NCBI GenBank assembly: GCA_905234555.1
Contig: CAJOHO010000005.1
Span: 30,258 to 94,257 of the forward strand
DNA length: 64,000 nucleotides
Direction: 5' to 3'
Origin: an uncultured Bacteroidaceae bacterium
GTDB lineage: Bacteria; Bacteroidota; Bacteroidia; Bacteroidales; Bacteroidaceae
The translations under genes and the position numbers were made by a program. Positions 25,923 to 33,314 of this stretch are shown here, one piece after another. Below the pieces are notes generated by a model. The model was not told the DNA's origin and made no database searches. It was given only the letters and a program-made list of their open reading frames with translations. Positions within the stretch are counted from its first letter, which is position 1. Each line of letters begins with the position of its first letter.

Positions 25923-25967
25923 GGGCTGAATGGGTTTATTGGGCGGAATGGGCGGAATGAACCGAAT
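25923..25967. repeat. Nonamer array GGGCGGAAT x4-5
   Basis: The units GGGCTGAAT, GGGTTTATT, GGGCGGAAT, GGGCGGAAT and GAACCGAAT have a period of 9 bp. They lie just downstream of the GT9 stop codon, between it and comM. Confidence 0.85.
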
Positions 25968-25972
25968 GAAAC

Positions 25973-26998
25973 TTAAGTTACATGCTCTATCACTCGTTCC
26001 ACGATTTGCTGGGGGGTGATATGGGTCATGCAGCGCAAATCTCCGAATTTGCAGGGTTTCTTGCCGTAGATGGAGCAGGGTCGGCACACCAGGTCTGCAT
26101 CCTGAATGATGAGGTTGTCGGGCTGCTGCCAGGGGGTGAAACCTGCCTTGGGATGGGTGGCTCCCCAAATGGAGATGACGGGGATGCCGGTGAGGGTGGC
26201 GATATGCATATTGGCTGAATCCATGGCTATCATCACGCGCAGACGACTCATAAGCTGCATCTCCTCATGCAGCCCTTCAAGCTTTCCGCATACTGACGTT
26301 ATCTGTGGCTGCTCCCAACTCTCCATCAATGCTGTCTCGTGAGGACCTGCACCAAAAAGGAGCACTTCGAAGCCCAGACTTGCCAGTTGTTTTGCCACAT
26401 CGTGCATCTGCTCCAACGGATAAATCTTGCCTGGGTGAGCTGCAAAGGGGGCAATTCCAATCCAGGGCTTTTCCCGATGAATTCGCAGTTTTTGACTTAT
26501 TTCCGCCAGTTTTTCCTCTGACGGAACCTCAAAAGGAGGAAGGGGTGCCGACAAATCTACGGGCAGGGAAAGTCGCTTCAACACATCGGCATAACGCTCT
26601 ACGGTGTGGCACAGGGGTGAGGCGTCGAGTCCGTGACCCAGCAACTGCTTCTTCTCCGCACGTCCCTTGTCGATAACTGCTACCTTCACACCTGCCCAAC
26701 GGAAACGGCGACGCAGGTATTTCGTGCGTAGTACATCGTGGAAATCTGCCACTGCATCGAAGGGCGTGGCCTTTACTTTCTTGAAGAGTCGATTGAGTCC
26801 TCCAAATCCTTTATACTGGTTGAGATCCACACCCATGAGATGGATGTTCGGCTCGGCTGGGACAAAGAGCTGCGTAAGGCGCTGACGCGTCAGCACTGTA
26901 ATATCCAGGTCGGGATATTGCAGTGCTAACCTTCTCACCAGGGGAACCATCATGGCTACGTCGCCCATGGCGGAGAAACGGATAATGAGCAGCTTCAT
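25973..26998 (-). CDS. Glycosyltransferase family 9 (second GT9)
   Basis: I set the start at the ATG at 26998 (MKLLIIRFSAMGDVAMMVPL, 341 residues). An ATG at 27082 is in frame, but its extra 28 residues are entirely translated repeat sequence. The GDVAMM block holds the catalytic Asp. The C-terminal donor site reads MIAMDSANMHIATLTGIPVISIWG. A Cys-rich end, CRPCSIYGKKPCKFGDLRC, is common in Bacteroidales GT9 proteins. It likely transfers a heptose or other sugar in LPS core assembly. It follows the DUF4254 gene, separated by two repeat families. Confidence 0.88.
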   Translation of the reverse strand: MKLLIIRFSAMGDVAMMVPLVRRLALQYPDLDITVLTRQRLTQLFVPAEPNIHLMGVDLNQYKGFGGLNRLFKKVKATPFDAVADFHDVLRTKYLRRRFRWAGVKVAVIDKGRAEKKQLLGHGLDASPLCHTVERYADVLKRLSLPVDLSAPLPPFEVPSEEKLAEISQKLRIHREKPWIGIAPFAAHPGKIYPLEQMHDVAKQLASLGFEVLLFGAGPHETALMESWEQPQITSVCGKLEGLHEEMQLMSRLRVMIAMDSANMHIATLTGIPVISIWGATHPKAGFTPWQQPDNLIIQDADLVCRPCSIYGKKPCKFGDLRCMTHITPQQIVERVIEHVT

Positions 26999-26999
26999 T

Positions 27000-27034
27000 G
27001 AGTGAAGGGTGGAAAGTGAAGAGTGAAGAATGGA
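27000..27034. repeat. Heptamer array GAGTGAA x5 upstream of the second GT9
   Basis: The units GAGTGAA, GGGTGGA, AAGTGAA, GAGTGAA and GAATGGA end one base before the GT9 ATG. They occupy the position of the ribosome-binding region. Confidence 0.85.
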
Positions 27035-27046
27035 GAGTTCCTCGCG

Positions 27047-27131
27047 GAAAAACGCGAGGCACAGTGGGGGAACGCGAGGCACTGTGAATAACCCACGGCT
27101 GACGCCGAGGGCACAGTGGCAAGACGCGAGG
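27047..27131. repeat. REP-like intercistronic block
   Basis: CTCGCGGAAAAACGCGAG (27050-27067) is a hairpin. It is followed by a degenerate second copy, then TAACCCACGGCTGACGCCGA and GGGCACAGTGGCAAGACGCG (27089-27128). The latter is the reverse complement of the 22355 copy with few differences. Confidence 0.88.
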
Positions 27132-27142
27132 ACAGCGGGATC

Positions 27143-27745
27143 CTATTTCTTATAAAGGATGGGGTTGGTGCTGGGGTCGTTGTACATCTTCATCTGCTTA
27201 TACACTTTCATGTATTTGCGGCCTGCAGCGATGTCGTCGAGCAGCTGGTCGATGGCAGAAGAGAGGTCCTTCCGCTGTTCGAGGAGCACGTCGAGTTTCT
27301 GCTGACACTTGGCGATGTGTTCGGCGCTGGCATCTGTACGTGCCACCTGTTCACGCATGTGGTAGATCTTCAGTGCGAGGATGCTGAGGCGATCGACAGC
27401 CCAGGCAGGACTTTCAGTGTTGATGACTGCATCAGCCTGTGGCTTCACGTCCTTGTAGAAGTCGAGGAAATAGCTGTCAATCATCTCCACAAGGTCTGTG
27501 CGGTCCTGGTTGCTCTTGTCGATACGACGTTTCAGCGTCATACCTGCCACAGGGTCGATCTGAGGATCACGAATCAAATCCTCGAAGTGCCACTGAACGG
27601 TGTCAATCCAGTTCTTCAGGTACAGGTAGAACTCGATGCTTCCCTGAACGTACGGATTGTGGATGGGCTGATCGACATTGTCTGTCACATGATAATCTGC
27701 AATTGCCTGTTCGAAAATAGGCATGGCTCTCTGAGTAAAAGTCAT
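27143..27745 (-). CDS. DUF4254 domain protein
   Basis: The 200-residue, largely helical protein matches DUF4254: FTQRAMPIFEQAIADYHVTD, LKNWIDTVQWHFEDLIRDP and SPAWAVDRLSILALKIYHM are characteristic. The family is restricted mainly to Bacteroidetes. It is often found next to heptosyltransferase-like GT9 genes, as here. No catalytic motif is apparent and no function is established. It may be a partner or accessory of the GT9 enzyme (context inference). Confidence 0.85.
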   Translation of the reverse strand: MTFTQRAMPIFEQAIADYHVTDNVDQPIHNPYVQGSIEFYLYLKNWIDTVQWHFEDLIRDPQIDPVAGMTLKRRIDKSNQDRTDLVEMIDSYFLDFYKDVKPQADAVINTESPAWAVDRLSILALKIYHMREQVARTDASAEHIAKCQQKLDVLLEQRKDLSSAIDQLLDDIAAGRKYMKVYKQMKMYNDPSTNPILYKK

Positions 27746-27762
27746 TTTATTTACAATTTAAA

Positions 27763-27783
27763 GATTGACGATTTACGATTTAT
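27763..27783. repeat. Heptamer array GATTKAC x3
   Basis: The units GATTGAC, GATTTAC and GATTTAT lie in the divergent region between the DUF4254 gene and pdxB. TGATGATTTATAG continues the theme. Confidence 0.75.
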
Positions 27784-27880
27784 TGATGATTTATAGTGCA
27801 AATCTACATAAAGAAAACGACTTTCGCAACTTTTTTGCCTTTTTCTTTATACTTTGTACTTCGTTCTATGTACTTTTTCT

Positions 27881-27888
27881 TAACTTTG
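27881..27888 (+). promoter_or_regulatory. -7 box of pdxB, right at the start codon
   Basis: TAACTTTG ends five bases before the ATG at 27894. Transcription would begin at or within a base or two of the start codon. A TTTG at 27853-27856 is a possible -33 box with a wide 24-bp spacer. Confidence 0.6.
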
Positions 27889-27893
27889 CACCC

Positions 27894-28940
27894 ATGGAAG
27901 CAGTTGTAGATGACAAAATTCCGTATATCCAAGGACAGATAGAACGGCTCGTTGACGAGGTGGTTTACCTGCCTGGCAGCGAGATTTCGGCTGCTGTTGT
28001 TCGTGATGCCGACATCTTAGTTGTAAGAACGCGGACACATTGCAACCGTTCCCTTCTGGAAGGCTCCCAAGTACGCCTCATCGTCACAGCCACCATCGGC
28101 TTCGATCATCTCGACACCGACTACTTGGAAGCAGCAGGCATCCGCTGGACGAACTGCCCTGGTTGTAACGCATCGTCTGTCTGCCAGTATGTGCACAACT
28201 CCCTGCTGGCAACTGGCTTTCTCACGTCCTCCTCTCCAGAACCCTTAGTGGCAGGTGTGGTGGGCGTAGGTCATGTGGGCAGTCTGGTGGCTGCCGACCT
28301 TCAGGCAGCAGGACTGAAAGTTCTGCTCTGCGACCCTCCACGTGCAAGAAAAGAAAAAGATTTTCGTTCTATTCCCTTGGAACGACTGGCTGAGGAGTGT
28401 GACATCATCACGTTTCACACTCCTCTGAACCGAGAAGGTGAAGACGCCACCTACCATCTGGGTGATACGGCTTTTTTCAGGTCTTTACGCCGTTGTCCTG
28501 TCATCATCAACTCCAGCCGAGGCGAAGTCATCGACAACGCAGCGCTGGTCCAAGCCTTAGACTCCCGTCAGGTGCGAGCTGCCATCATCGACACCTGGGA
28601 AAACGAACCCGACATCAATCCCGACCTCCTTCAGCGGGCTGTCATTGCCACACCACATATTGCCGGTTACAGCGCCGACGGCAAAGCCAACGCCACACGT
28701 ATGTCGCTGCAAGCCATTGCCGAGTTCCTCCACAAACCTTTCACATTAAGCATCCAGCCCCCTACCCTTCCCTCCGATTATCACTACGGAGCCGTCGCAG
28801 AAGGTCCTCTCCGTCTCTACGATCCTCGCGTCGATACACAGCAGCTACAATCCCATCCTGCTTCCTTTGAACAACTCAGAGGCAACTATCCCCTCCGTCG
28901 CGAACATCTCAATCCTATCGGTCGACTGATAGGGTTCTGA
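27894..28940 (+). CDS. pdxB: 4-phosphoerythronate dehydrogenase
   Basis: The 348-residue protein starts at MEAVVDDKIPYIQGQIERL, the family N terminus. An in-frame ATG at 27765 adds 43 residues with no family resemblance and lies upstream of the promoter. It is a D-2-hydroxyacid dehydrogenase. Visible blocks are VVRTRTHCN, TIGFDHLDTDYLEAAGI, the NAD-binding GVVGVGHVGSLVAADLQAAG, FHTPLNREGED and TPHIAGYSADGKANAT with the catalytic His. It oxidises 4-phosphoerythronate in pyridoxal phosphate synthesis. The C-terminal dimerisation region is present but short. Confidence 0.92.
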   Translation: MEAVVDDKIPYIQGQIERLVDEVVYLPGSEISAAVVRDADILVVRTRTHCNRSLLEGSQVRLIVTATIGFDHLDTDYLEAAGIRWTNCPGCNASSVCQYVHNSLLATGFLTSSSPEPLVAGVVGVGHVGSLVAADLQAAGLKVLLCDPPRARKEKDFRSIPLERLAEECDIITFHTPLNREGEDATYHLGDTAFFRSLRRCPVIINSSRGEVIDNAALVQALDSRQVRAAIIDTWENEPDINPDLLQRAVIATPHIAGYSADGKANATRMSLQAIAEFLHKPFTLSIQPPTLPSDYHYGAVAEGPLRLYDPRVDTQQLQSHPASFEQLRGNYPLRREHLNPIGRLIGF

Positions 28941-28953
28941 CAGTTTTATTGAA

Positions 28954-30120
28954 CTAAATACTTATCATGAGTTTGGCAAGAGCGAAACCCATGTAGGTAC
29001 CGATGGCATAGCCGAAAAGACCGACGGCTATGCCTGGACCGATGACGGCTTTGTTCTTCAGGGCGCTGCCCATGACAGGAGCAAAAGGTGGGGAACAGAT
29101 AAGCGAGATGCTGGTGGTGAGGGTGGTGTCGGTGTCGATGCGGAAAATGGCGCTGAGCAACACATGGAAAAAGAGGGAACCGAGGGTGGCGACGGTGATG
29201 AAGAGGAAGACGTCGGTGTTGACGTCGGTCAGCGTCTTCAGGCTTACTTGTGAGGCTACTGCCACACTGAAGATGAGGATGAAGAAGGTGCCTGCCTCGA
29301 AGGTTCGTTTCAAGGAACGGACTTTGGGATGCAGCGAGGAGAGAACGGACAGCAGGCTGAGACTCAGGATAAATACGCTTTGGAAGGCATCCTTGGGCAT
29401 GAGGCTGGCGATGCCTGCGCTGACAGCAATGATTCCAATGGTAAGCAGGAGACTGTACCCCAGGTCTTTCATGTTATCTCGACGGAAGAGACCTAAGAAG
29501 AGTTCTTCCTCGTGGTTTTCGGCAGAGAGACCGCTGAGGGCTGTACTTTCTGTATTCTTGTCGGCTTTGAAATCGGGCATAAACAGGCGGAGGACGCGCT
29601 TCCCTGCTATAATCACAAAGAAAAGATAGACGGCACTCATCACTGTGCTATAAGCTGAGGTGAGGATGTAGGTTGTGTCATCGACGCCGAGGGCTATCTT
29701 CAGGGAGGCAAGGTTGGCATTTCCGCCTGTGTAGAGTCCTGTGAGCATACCACCGATATTGGCGAAGAGTGAAGGGTTGCTCTGCCCATAAAGGAGGAAT
29801 CCCAAAAGGATGGCGAGGGCACAACCCAACAGCGCAAGGATGGTGCTTTTGATGAATGAAGGAGCCAGCCGTGCCCACGCTTTCAGGTCGGCAGAGAACA
29901 GCAGCAGAGGGATGGCAAAAGGAATGGCTGCTGAGGCAACGGTGGTCTGAACGGCGTGGGTCTGTTCTGTGTCGGGGATGAGTCCTAACAGGCCTAATGT
30001 GCAGCCAATGATATAGGCGAGGATGATACTGCCGATTCGTCGCAACACGCGGCTTTTGTATGTGAGCCACAGGATCAGGAGCGGCGATAGCAGGCAAATG
30101 AGGATGATGACGATGTTCAT
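28954..30120 (-). CDS. DUF819 family membrane transporter-like protein
   Basis: The protein has 388 residues from the ATG at 30120 (MNIVIILICLLSPLLILWL). An upstream ATG at 30150 would translate the REP-like repeat. About ten hydrophobic helices cover almost the whole length. Conserved blocks are GLYTGGNANLASLKIALGVD and SLICSPPFAPVMGSALKNK in the second half. DUF819 proteins resemble sodium-dependent secondary transporters with inverted repeats. The substrate is unknown. It is the last gene of a minus-strand cluster and converges with pdxB. Confidence 0.88.
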   Translation of the reverse strand: MNIVIILICLLSPLLILWLTYKSRVLRRIGSIILAYIIGCTLGLLGLIPDTEQTHAVQTTVASAAIPFAIPLLLFSADLKAWARLAPSFIKSTILALLGCALAILLGFLLYGQSNPSLFANIGGMLTGLYTGGNANLASLKIALGVDDTTYILTSAYSTVMSAVYLFFVIIAGKRVLRLFMPDFKADKNTESTALSGLSAENHEEELFLGLFRRDNMKDLGYSLLLTIGIIAVSAGIASLMPKDAFQSVFILSLSLLSVLSSLHPKVRSLKRTFEAGTFFILIFSVAVASQVSLKTLTDVNTDVFLFITVATLGSLFFHVLLSAIFRIDTDTTLTTSISLICSPPFAPVMGSALKNKAVIGPGIAVGLFGYAIGTYMGFALAKLMISI

Positions 30121-30123
30121 GTT

Positions 30124-30195
30124 TTTTCCTCGCGGAAAAGCGCGAGGCACTGTTAATGACCCACGGCTGACGCCGCGGGCACGGTGGCTAAACGG
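30124..30195. repeat. REP-like intercistronic block
   Basis: CCTCGCGGAAAAGCGCGAGG (30128-30147) is a hairpin. It is followed by TGACCCACGGCTGACGCCGC and GGGCACGGTGGCTAAACGGG. It is nearly identical to 27047-27131, in the same orientation. It fills the gap between the GT2 and DUF819 genes. Confidence 0.88.
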
Positions 30196-30198
30196 GGC

Positions 30199-31170
30199 TT
30201 AATGTTTGACGAGGTGGTAGAACCAACGAAGGGTTTTTCCTAACCAGGTGTAACGGATGCCCCAATCGCGGATGGCTTCGCGGAAAAGGTCTTCGATGGC
30301 AGGATCGACTGCTGGTGTCTGACGGGTGACGGGAACAGGATGCTGAAGCGGTTCACGGTCGAAGGCATAGCGCTGCAGCAGTCGTGACGAAGAGAAGTGA
30401 GTGCCGTTACGTAGTCCGATGTTACGAACGAGTGTGTGGGTGGGATAGAGGCAAAGACCGCCAGCCTTACGGATGGCAATCTCCCAGCAGCAATCCCAAG
30501 GGATGGGATTTTTCTTCAACGATTTGAGGCAGGGGAACACGCCTCCATATTGTATGGCATCGATATCTTCGGGTGTCAACACGGCAAGGGCTTCTTCCTC
30601 GCTTTGGAAATGGTGGAAATGCTGCTGCCAGCGGTCGCGCCAGGTTGCCCAACCCCAGCCAGCCATGTGGGGAGTGAAGTAGAAGGCAGACCCCTCCCCA
30701 GCCCTCCCACAAGGGGAGGGAGTAGTTACTCCGTCTGCAGACTGATTCATTGAAGAGATTTCCAGGTTGGTGAAACCACCTATGTGCATGACGCGAGGGT
30801 CGTCCTGATAGGTGGTGAGGGCATCGTTGATGAACTGGAGGAAGTAGGGAGAAGTAACGATGTCGTCTTCGAGGACACAAATGGTGTCATAATGTTGCAG
30901 CACATAGTCGATGCCTTCGATGATATTGCGCTCAAGATAGTAATTCTCTGGACGCAGTACCAACGTGAGACTGCGGAACGGATGGTTCTGCTCCAGCTCA
31001 TGCAGATAGCTGCGGACTTCGTTGACCTGCTTCCACGAACGTTCGTCCTTGCCTCCATCGGCAAAGACATAAACGTCGGTCTCAGCTACCAGCGTGTTCT
31101 GCATGAGGGCAGCGAGGGTGCGGCGGGTATTATCCACGCGGTTATAGACGAAAACGGCAACGGGAGTCAT
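30199..31170 (-). CDS. Glycosyltransferase family 2 with repeat-derived insertion
   Basis: The 323-residue GT-A fold protein starts PVAVFVYNRVDNTRRTLAAL. The donor/metal site is ICVLEDDIVTSPYFLQF (residues near 96-112). The acceptor part has HMAGWGWATWRDRW, a block common in LPS/capsule GT2 enzymes that use 'GWxTWxxxW'. Residues about 146-161 (VTTPSPCGRAGEGS) are encoded by a palindromic repeat. They separate NLEISSMNQ from AFYFTPHMAGWGW, so the insertion sits next to the acceptor loop. It belongs to the LicD-SDR-cytidylyltransferase cluster. Confidence 0.88.
   Translation of the reverse strand: MTPVAVFVYNRVDNTRRTLAALMQNTLVAETDVYVFADGGKDERSWKQVNEVRSYLHELEQNHPFRSLTLVLRPENYYLERNIIEGIDYVLQHYDTICVLEDDIVTSPYFLQFINDALTTYQDDPRVMHIGGFTNLEISSMNQSADGVTTPSPCGRAGEGSAFYFTPHMAGWGWATWRDRWQQHFHHFQSEEEALAVLTPEDIDAIQYGGVFPCLKSLKKNPIPWDCCWEIAIRKAGGLCLYPTHTLVRNIGLRNGTHFSSSRLLQRYAFDREPLQHPVPVTRQTPAVDPAIEDLFREAIRDWGIRYTWLGKTLRWFYHLVKH
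30686..30733. repeat. Palindromic GC-rich element inside the GT2 gene, copy 2
   Basis: The element reads GCAGACCCCTCCCCAGCCCT, then CCCACAAGGGGAGGGAGTAG and TTACTCCG. CCCTCCC and GGGAGGG pair around a short loop. It is translated in frame as VTTPSPCGRAGEGS and is closest to copy 4 in murF. Confidence 0.88.
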
Positions 31171-31184
31171 CTCTATTGATTATC

Positions 31185-31207
31185 TTCTCGCGGAAAAACC
31201 GCGAAAC
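31185..31207. repeat. Hairpin of the REP-like family between LicD and GT2 genes
   Basis: CTCGCGGAAAAACCGCGAAA resembles the CTCGCGGAAAAACGCGAG half of the blocks at 27050 and 30128. TCGCGG pairs with CCGCGA. The second half of the block is missing. Confidence 0.7.
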
Positions 31208-31214
31208 GCTTTGG

Positions 31215-32033
31215 TTAATCCTGAATGGTGAGTTCGTCGGAATGGAGATGCATATCATCCAGGTTAGGAAGTTGCATGTAGTCACCGAACTTATCACAGA
31301 GATATGGGTCGCAATCGTGGGGAACAGGCATGGGATGTTCCTCAAACGGACGGGTGGAAAGTGGGAACATATAGCTGTCTCGTCGGATATCGTCGTAAGG
31401 AATGCCGTAGCTGTAGCGAATTTTCTTTCCTACAGGACAGATGTGGGCAAAGGCACGAAGCATCGGGAAGACAAAACGGGCATTGAAACGATAGATGCGG
31501 CGCACACGTCTTTTGGCTTCGTCATCGGAGTATTTGGGGTTGTTCAGCACCTTATAGGTACGACCTAAGGTTCGGCAGGAAATCCATCGGAGCCATTGAG
31601 GAGCACGTTCCATCGGGAAGATGTCGATGTAAATGCCTCGCATCTGGAAGATACGGTCGTAGCGGTTGGTCTCAGCCAAATAACTGCGTTTATCGCGCAG
31701 TTTGGCGTAAGCATAAAAATAACCGTCGTCAGTCTCAGGAGTCTGAAGCTGCAAGTTGTCGGGGAGTTCCTGAGGCAGTATTTTAAGAAGACGAAGATAG
31801 TCGGACCGCAGCATCTCAACATCAAGGTCGTCGTCCCAAGGGATATAACCACCATGCCGAACACAACCCAACAGCGTTCCAGAACAGAGCCAGTACTGGA
31901 TGTTATGCTTCTGGCAGATGCGATCGAACGTCAGCAGCATTTCCGTCATGCGGTTTTGCTGACGACGCAGAAGCGAACCTTCGGGATTGAAACGTTGTTT
32001 GAGTTCTTGGGGATCAAATTCTGTTGATTTCAT
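31215..32033 (-). CDS. LicD family phosphotransferase (third copy)
   Basis: The protein has 272 residues. Motifs are YWLCSGTLLGCVRHGGYIPW, DDDLDVEMLRSDYLRL (about residues 50-87) and GIYIDIFPMERAP, ending GDYMQLPNLDDMH. It lies 27 bp downstream of the SDR gene and two genes from a cytidylyltransferase. This repeats the LicD plus cytidylyltransferase pairing of the 18-21 kb operon. It would place a phospho-substituent on a surface glycan made with the nearby GT2 and flippase. The chemical identity of the group is unknown. Confidence 0.88.
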   Translation of the reverse strand: MKSTEFDPQELKQRFNPEGSLLRRQQNRMTEMLLTFDRICQKHNIQYWLCSGTLLGCVRHGGYIPWDDDLDVEMLRSDYLRLLKILPQELPDNLQLQTPETDDGYFYAYAKLRDKRSYLAETNRYDRIFQMRGIYIDIFPMERAPQWLRWISCRTLGRTYKVLNNPKYSDDEAKRRVRRIYRFNARFVFPMLRAFAHICPVGKKIRYSYGIPYDDIRRDSYMFPLSTRPFEEHPMPVPHDCDPYLCDKFGDYMQLPNLDDMHLHSDELTIQD

Positions 32034-32060
32034 GATAACGCGAGAACGATTTTGCCGTAT

Positions 32061-32798
32061 TTAACGCTGATCTCTTACCTTTACTTTATAGTCATAGCTG
32101 TGACGGCCCTCCGCACGGAAATCTTCGTGATAGCGCCGCAACACATGTTGATACACTTCGTCGTATTGTGGAATGAAGAGATCGTCTCCCTGCTCCAAAT
32201 GAGTGATAATGTCACGGGCAAGGGGTTGGATCTCTGGCAGGTCGTTGGTCGCAGCACCATTAAAACGTGTACCTCGGATAGAGCCAGGAGCCACGCAAAG
32301 GACACGATTCTGTGTGCCGGCTTTCTCCAGTTCCACGTTGACACTCTCGCAAAAGATGCGAAGGGCTGCCTTCGTAGCAGCATAGACCGAAAAGAACGGT
32401 GAAGAAAGATAGCCGGCAATGCTGGACATCAATCCACAACGGAAAGGTGTGGGCGAAAGCAAGCGATCGTAGAAGCGACGGATGATGCGGATGGTGGCAA
32501 CCGTGTTCACTTCGAACGAACGACGGATGGTGTCTTCATCGACTTCCGAGAAAAGCGCCAGCCGTCCAAACCCAGCCGTAAGCATGAGCGCATCGATGTC
32601 CTGATACTGATCAAACAGGCTGTAGTCTTCACTACACACATCGAACTGCACACTGCTAATCTTGGGATGAGAGAATTCTGCAGGGAACGGGGCTTTGTCC
32701 ACCACATATACCTGCTCACAATCATCTCGCTGGGCCATCTCCACAGCGACACCCAGTCCTATGCCGTTGGCTCCTCCAACTATCAGAATCCGTTTCAT
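32061..32798 (-). CDS. Short-chain dehydrogenase/reductase
   Basis: The 245-residue protein has a Rossmann fold with the NAD(P) loop ILIVGGANGIGLGVAVEMA and the NAG-equivalent LMLTAGFGRL. Catalytic residues lie in LMSSIAGYLSSPFFSVYAATK (Ser, Tyr and Lys, abbreviated by the YxxxK motif). It starts one base after the stop of the cytidylyltransferase gene, so the two are tightly coupled. In other bacteria an SDR next to a cytidylyltransferase makes CDP-polyols such as CDP-ribitol. That would suit LicD as the next enzyme, but is only a hypothesis here. Confidence 0.87.
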   Translation of the reverse strand: MKRILIVGGANGIGLGVAVEMAQRDDCEQVYVVDKAPFPAEFSHPKISSVQFDVCSEDYSLFDQYQDIDALMLTAGFGRLALFSEVDEDTIRRSFEVNTVATIRIIRRFYDRLLSPTPFRCGLMSSIAGYLSSPFFSVYAATKAALRIFCESVNVELEKAGTQNRVLCVAPGSIRGTRFNGAATNDLPEIQPLARDIITHLEQGDDLFIPQYDEVYQHVLRRYHEDFRAEGRHSYDYKVKVRDQR

Positions 32799-32799
32799 G

Positions 32800-33258
32800 T
32801 TATTTGACCCTCACATCTGGGTTAACACGACTCTCTACCTGACTCTTCATGTCCTGATAATTGGCAAGAATCTCTTCCTTAATCTTCGTACTGCTTACGC
32901 CTTCGCCGTAGGGGAAATAAAAGACTGTGACGCCCAGTTCTTTCAGATAGTCGTACTTACCAGTCCAGTCGTCACCAACGACAAACACATCGATATTCAG
33001 TTTTTTGACAATCTCTGTGTGGTCGAGCGAATGCTGTGGAATGACCACATCAGGATATTTCAGCGCCTCAATGATGGCAATTCGCTCCTCAAACGGAATG
33101 ATGGGAGGACGCTTATAACTGCACACCAGTTCATCGGTACTGACGCCGACGATGAGCGTATCGCCCAGCCCGCGTGCATACTTAATCATCTTAAGATGGT
33201 TGGAATGGAACATGTCGAAGGTTCCACTGGTGTAAACGACAACTTTATTGTTATACAT
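32800..33258 (-). CDS. Cytidylyltransferase-like protein (TagD type, second copy)
   Basis: The 152-residue protein has VVYTSGTFDMFHSNHLKMIK, where the usual HxGH is HSNH: the Gly of the signature is replaced by Asn. The binding Lys region VVPQ, VVGDDWTGKYDYL and the C-terminal EGVSSTKIKEEI follow the glycerol-3-phosphate cytidylyltransferase pattern. It would make a CDP-activated alcohol for LicD. It has its own promoter and leads the SDR-LicD-GT2 gene group. An HSNH motif occurs in some family members, so I do not call it inactive. Confidence 0.86.
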   Translation of the reverse strand: MYNNKVVVYTSGTFDMFHSNHLKMIKYARGLGDTLIVGVSTDELVCSYKRPPIIPFEERIAIIEALKYPDVVIPQHSLDHTEIVKKLNIDVFVVGDDWTGKYDYLKELGVTVFYFPYGEGVSSTKIKEEILANYQDMKSQVESRVNPDVRVK

Positions 33259-33280
33259 ATATGGTATGAATTTGAATGTA

Positions 33281-33311
33281 CAAAGATAATACTTTCCGTT
33301 GAAAACAGAAA
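33281..33311 (-). promoter_or_regulatory. Promoter of the cytidylyltransferase-SDR-LicD group
   Basis: On the minus strand TTTC (33308-33311) and TATCTTTG (33281-33288) are 19 bp apart. The leader to the ATG at 33258 would be about 17 nt. The promoter lies in the gap after the flippase gene. Confidence 0.65.
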
Positions 33312-33314
33312 ATA

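Noticed and set aside
27047..27082. N-terminal extension of the second GT9 to the ATG at 27082
   Set aside because: The extra 28 residues are translated REP-like and heptamer repeats; the family start is at 26998.
27765..27893. Upstream start for pdxB
   Set aside because: It lies upstream of the -7 box and the added 43 residues do not resemble PdxB.
32800..33258. Inactive cytidylyltransferase because HxGH reads HSNH
   Set aside because: The rest of the fold is intact and HSNH occurs in glycerol-3-phosphate cytidylyltransferase-like proteins, so loss of function cannot be claimed.
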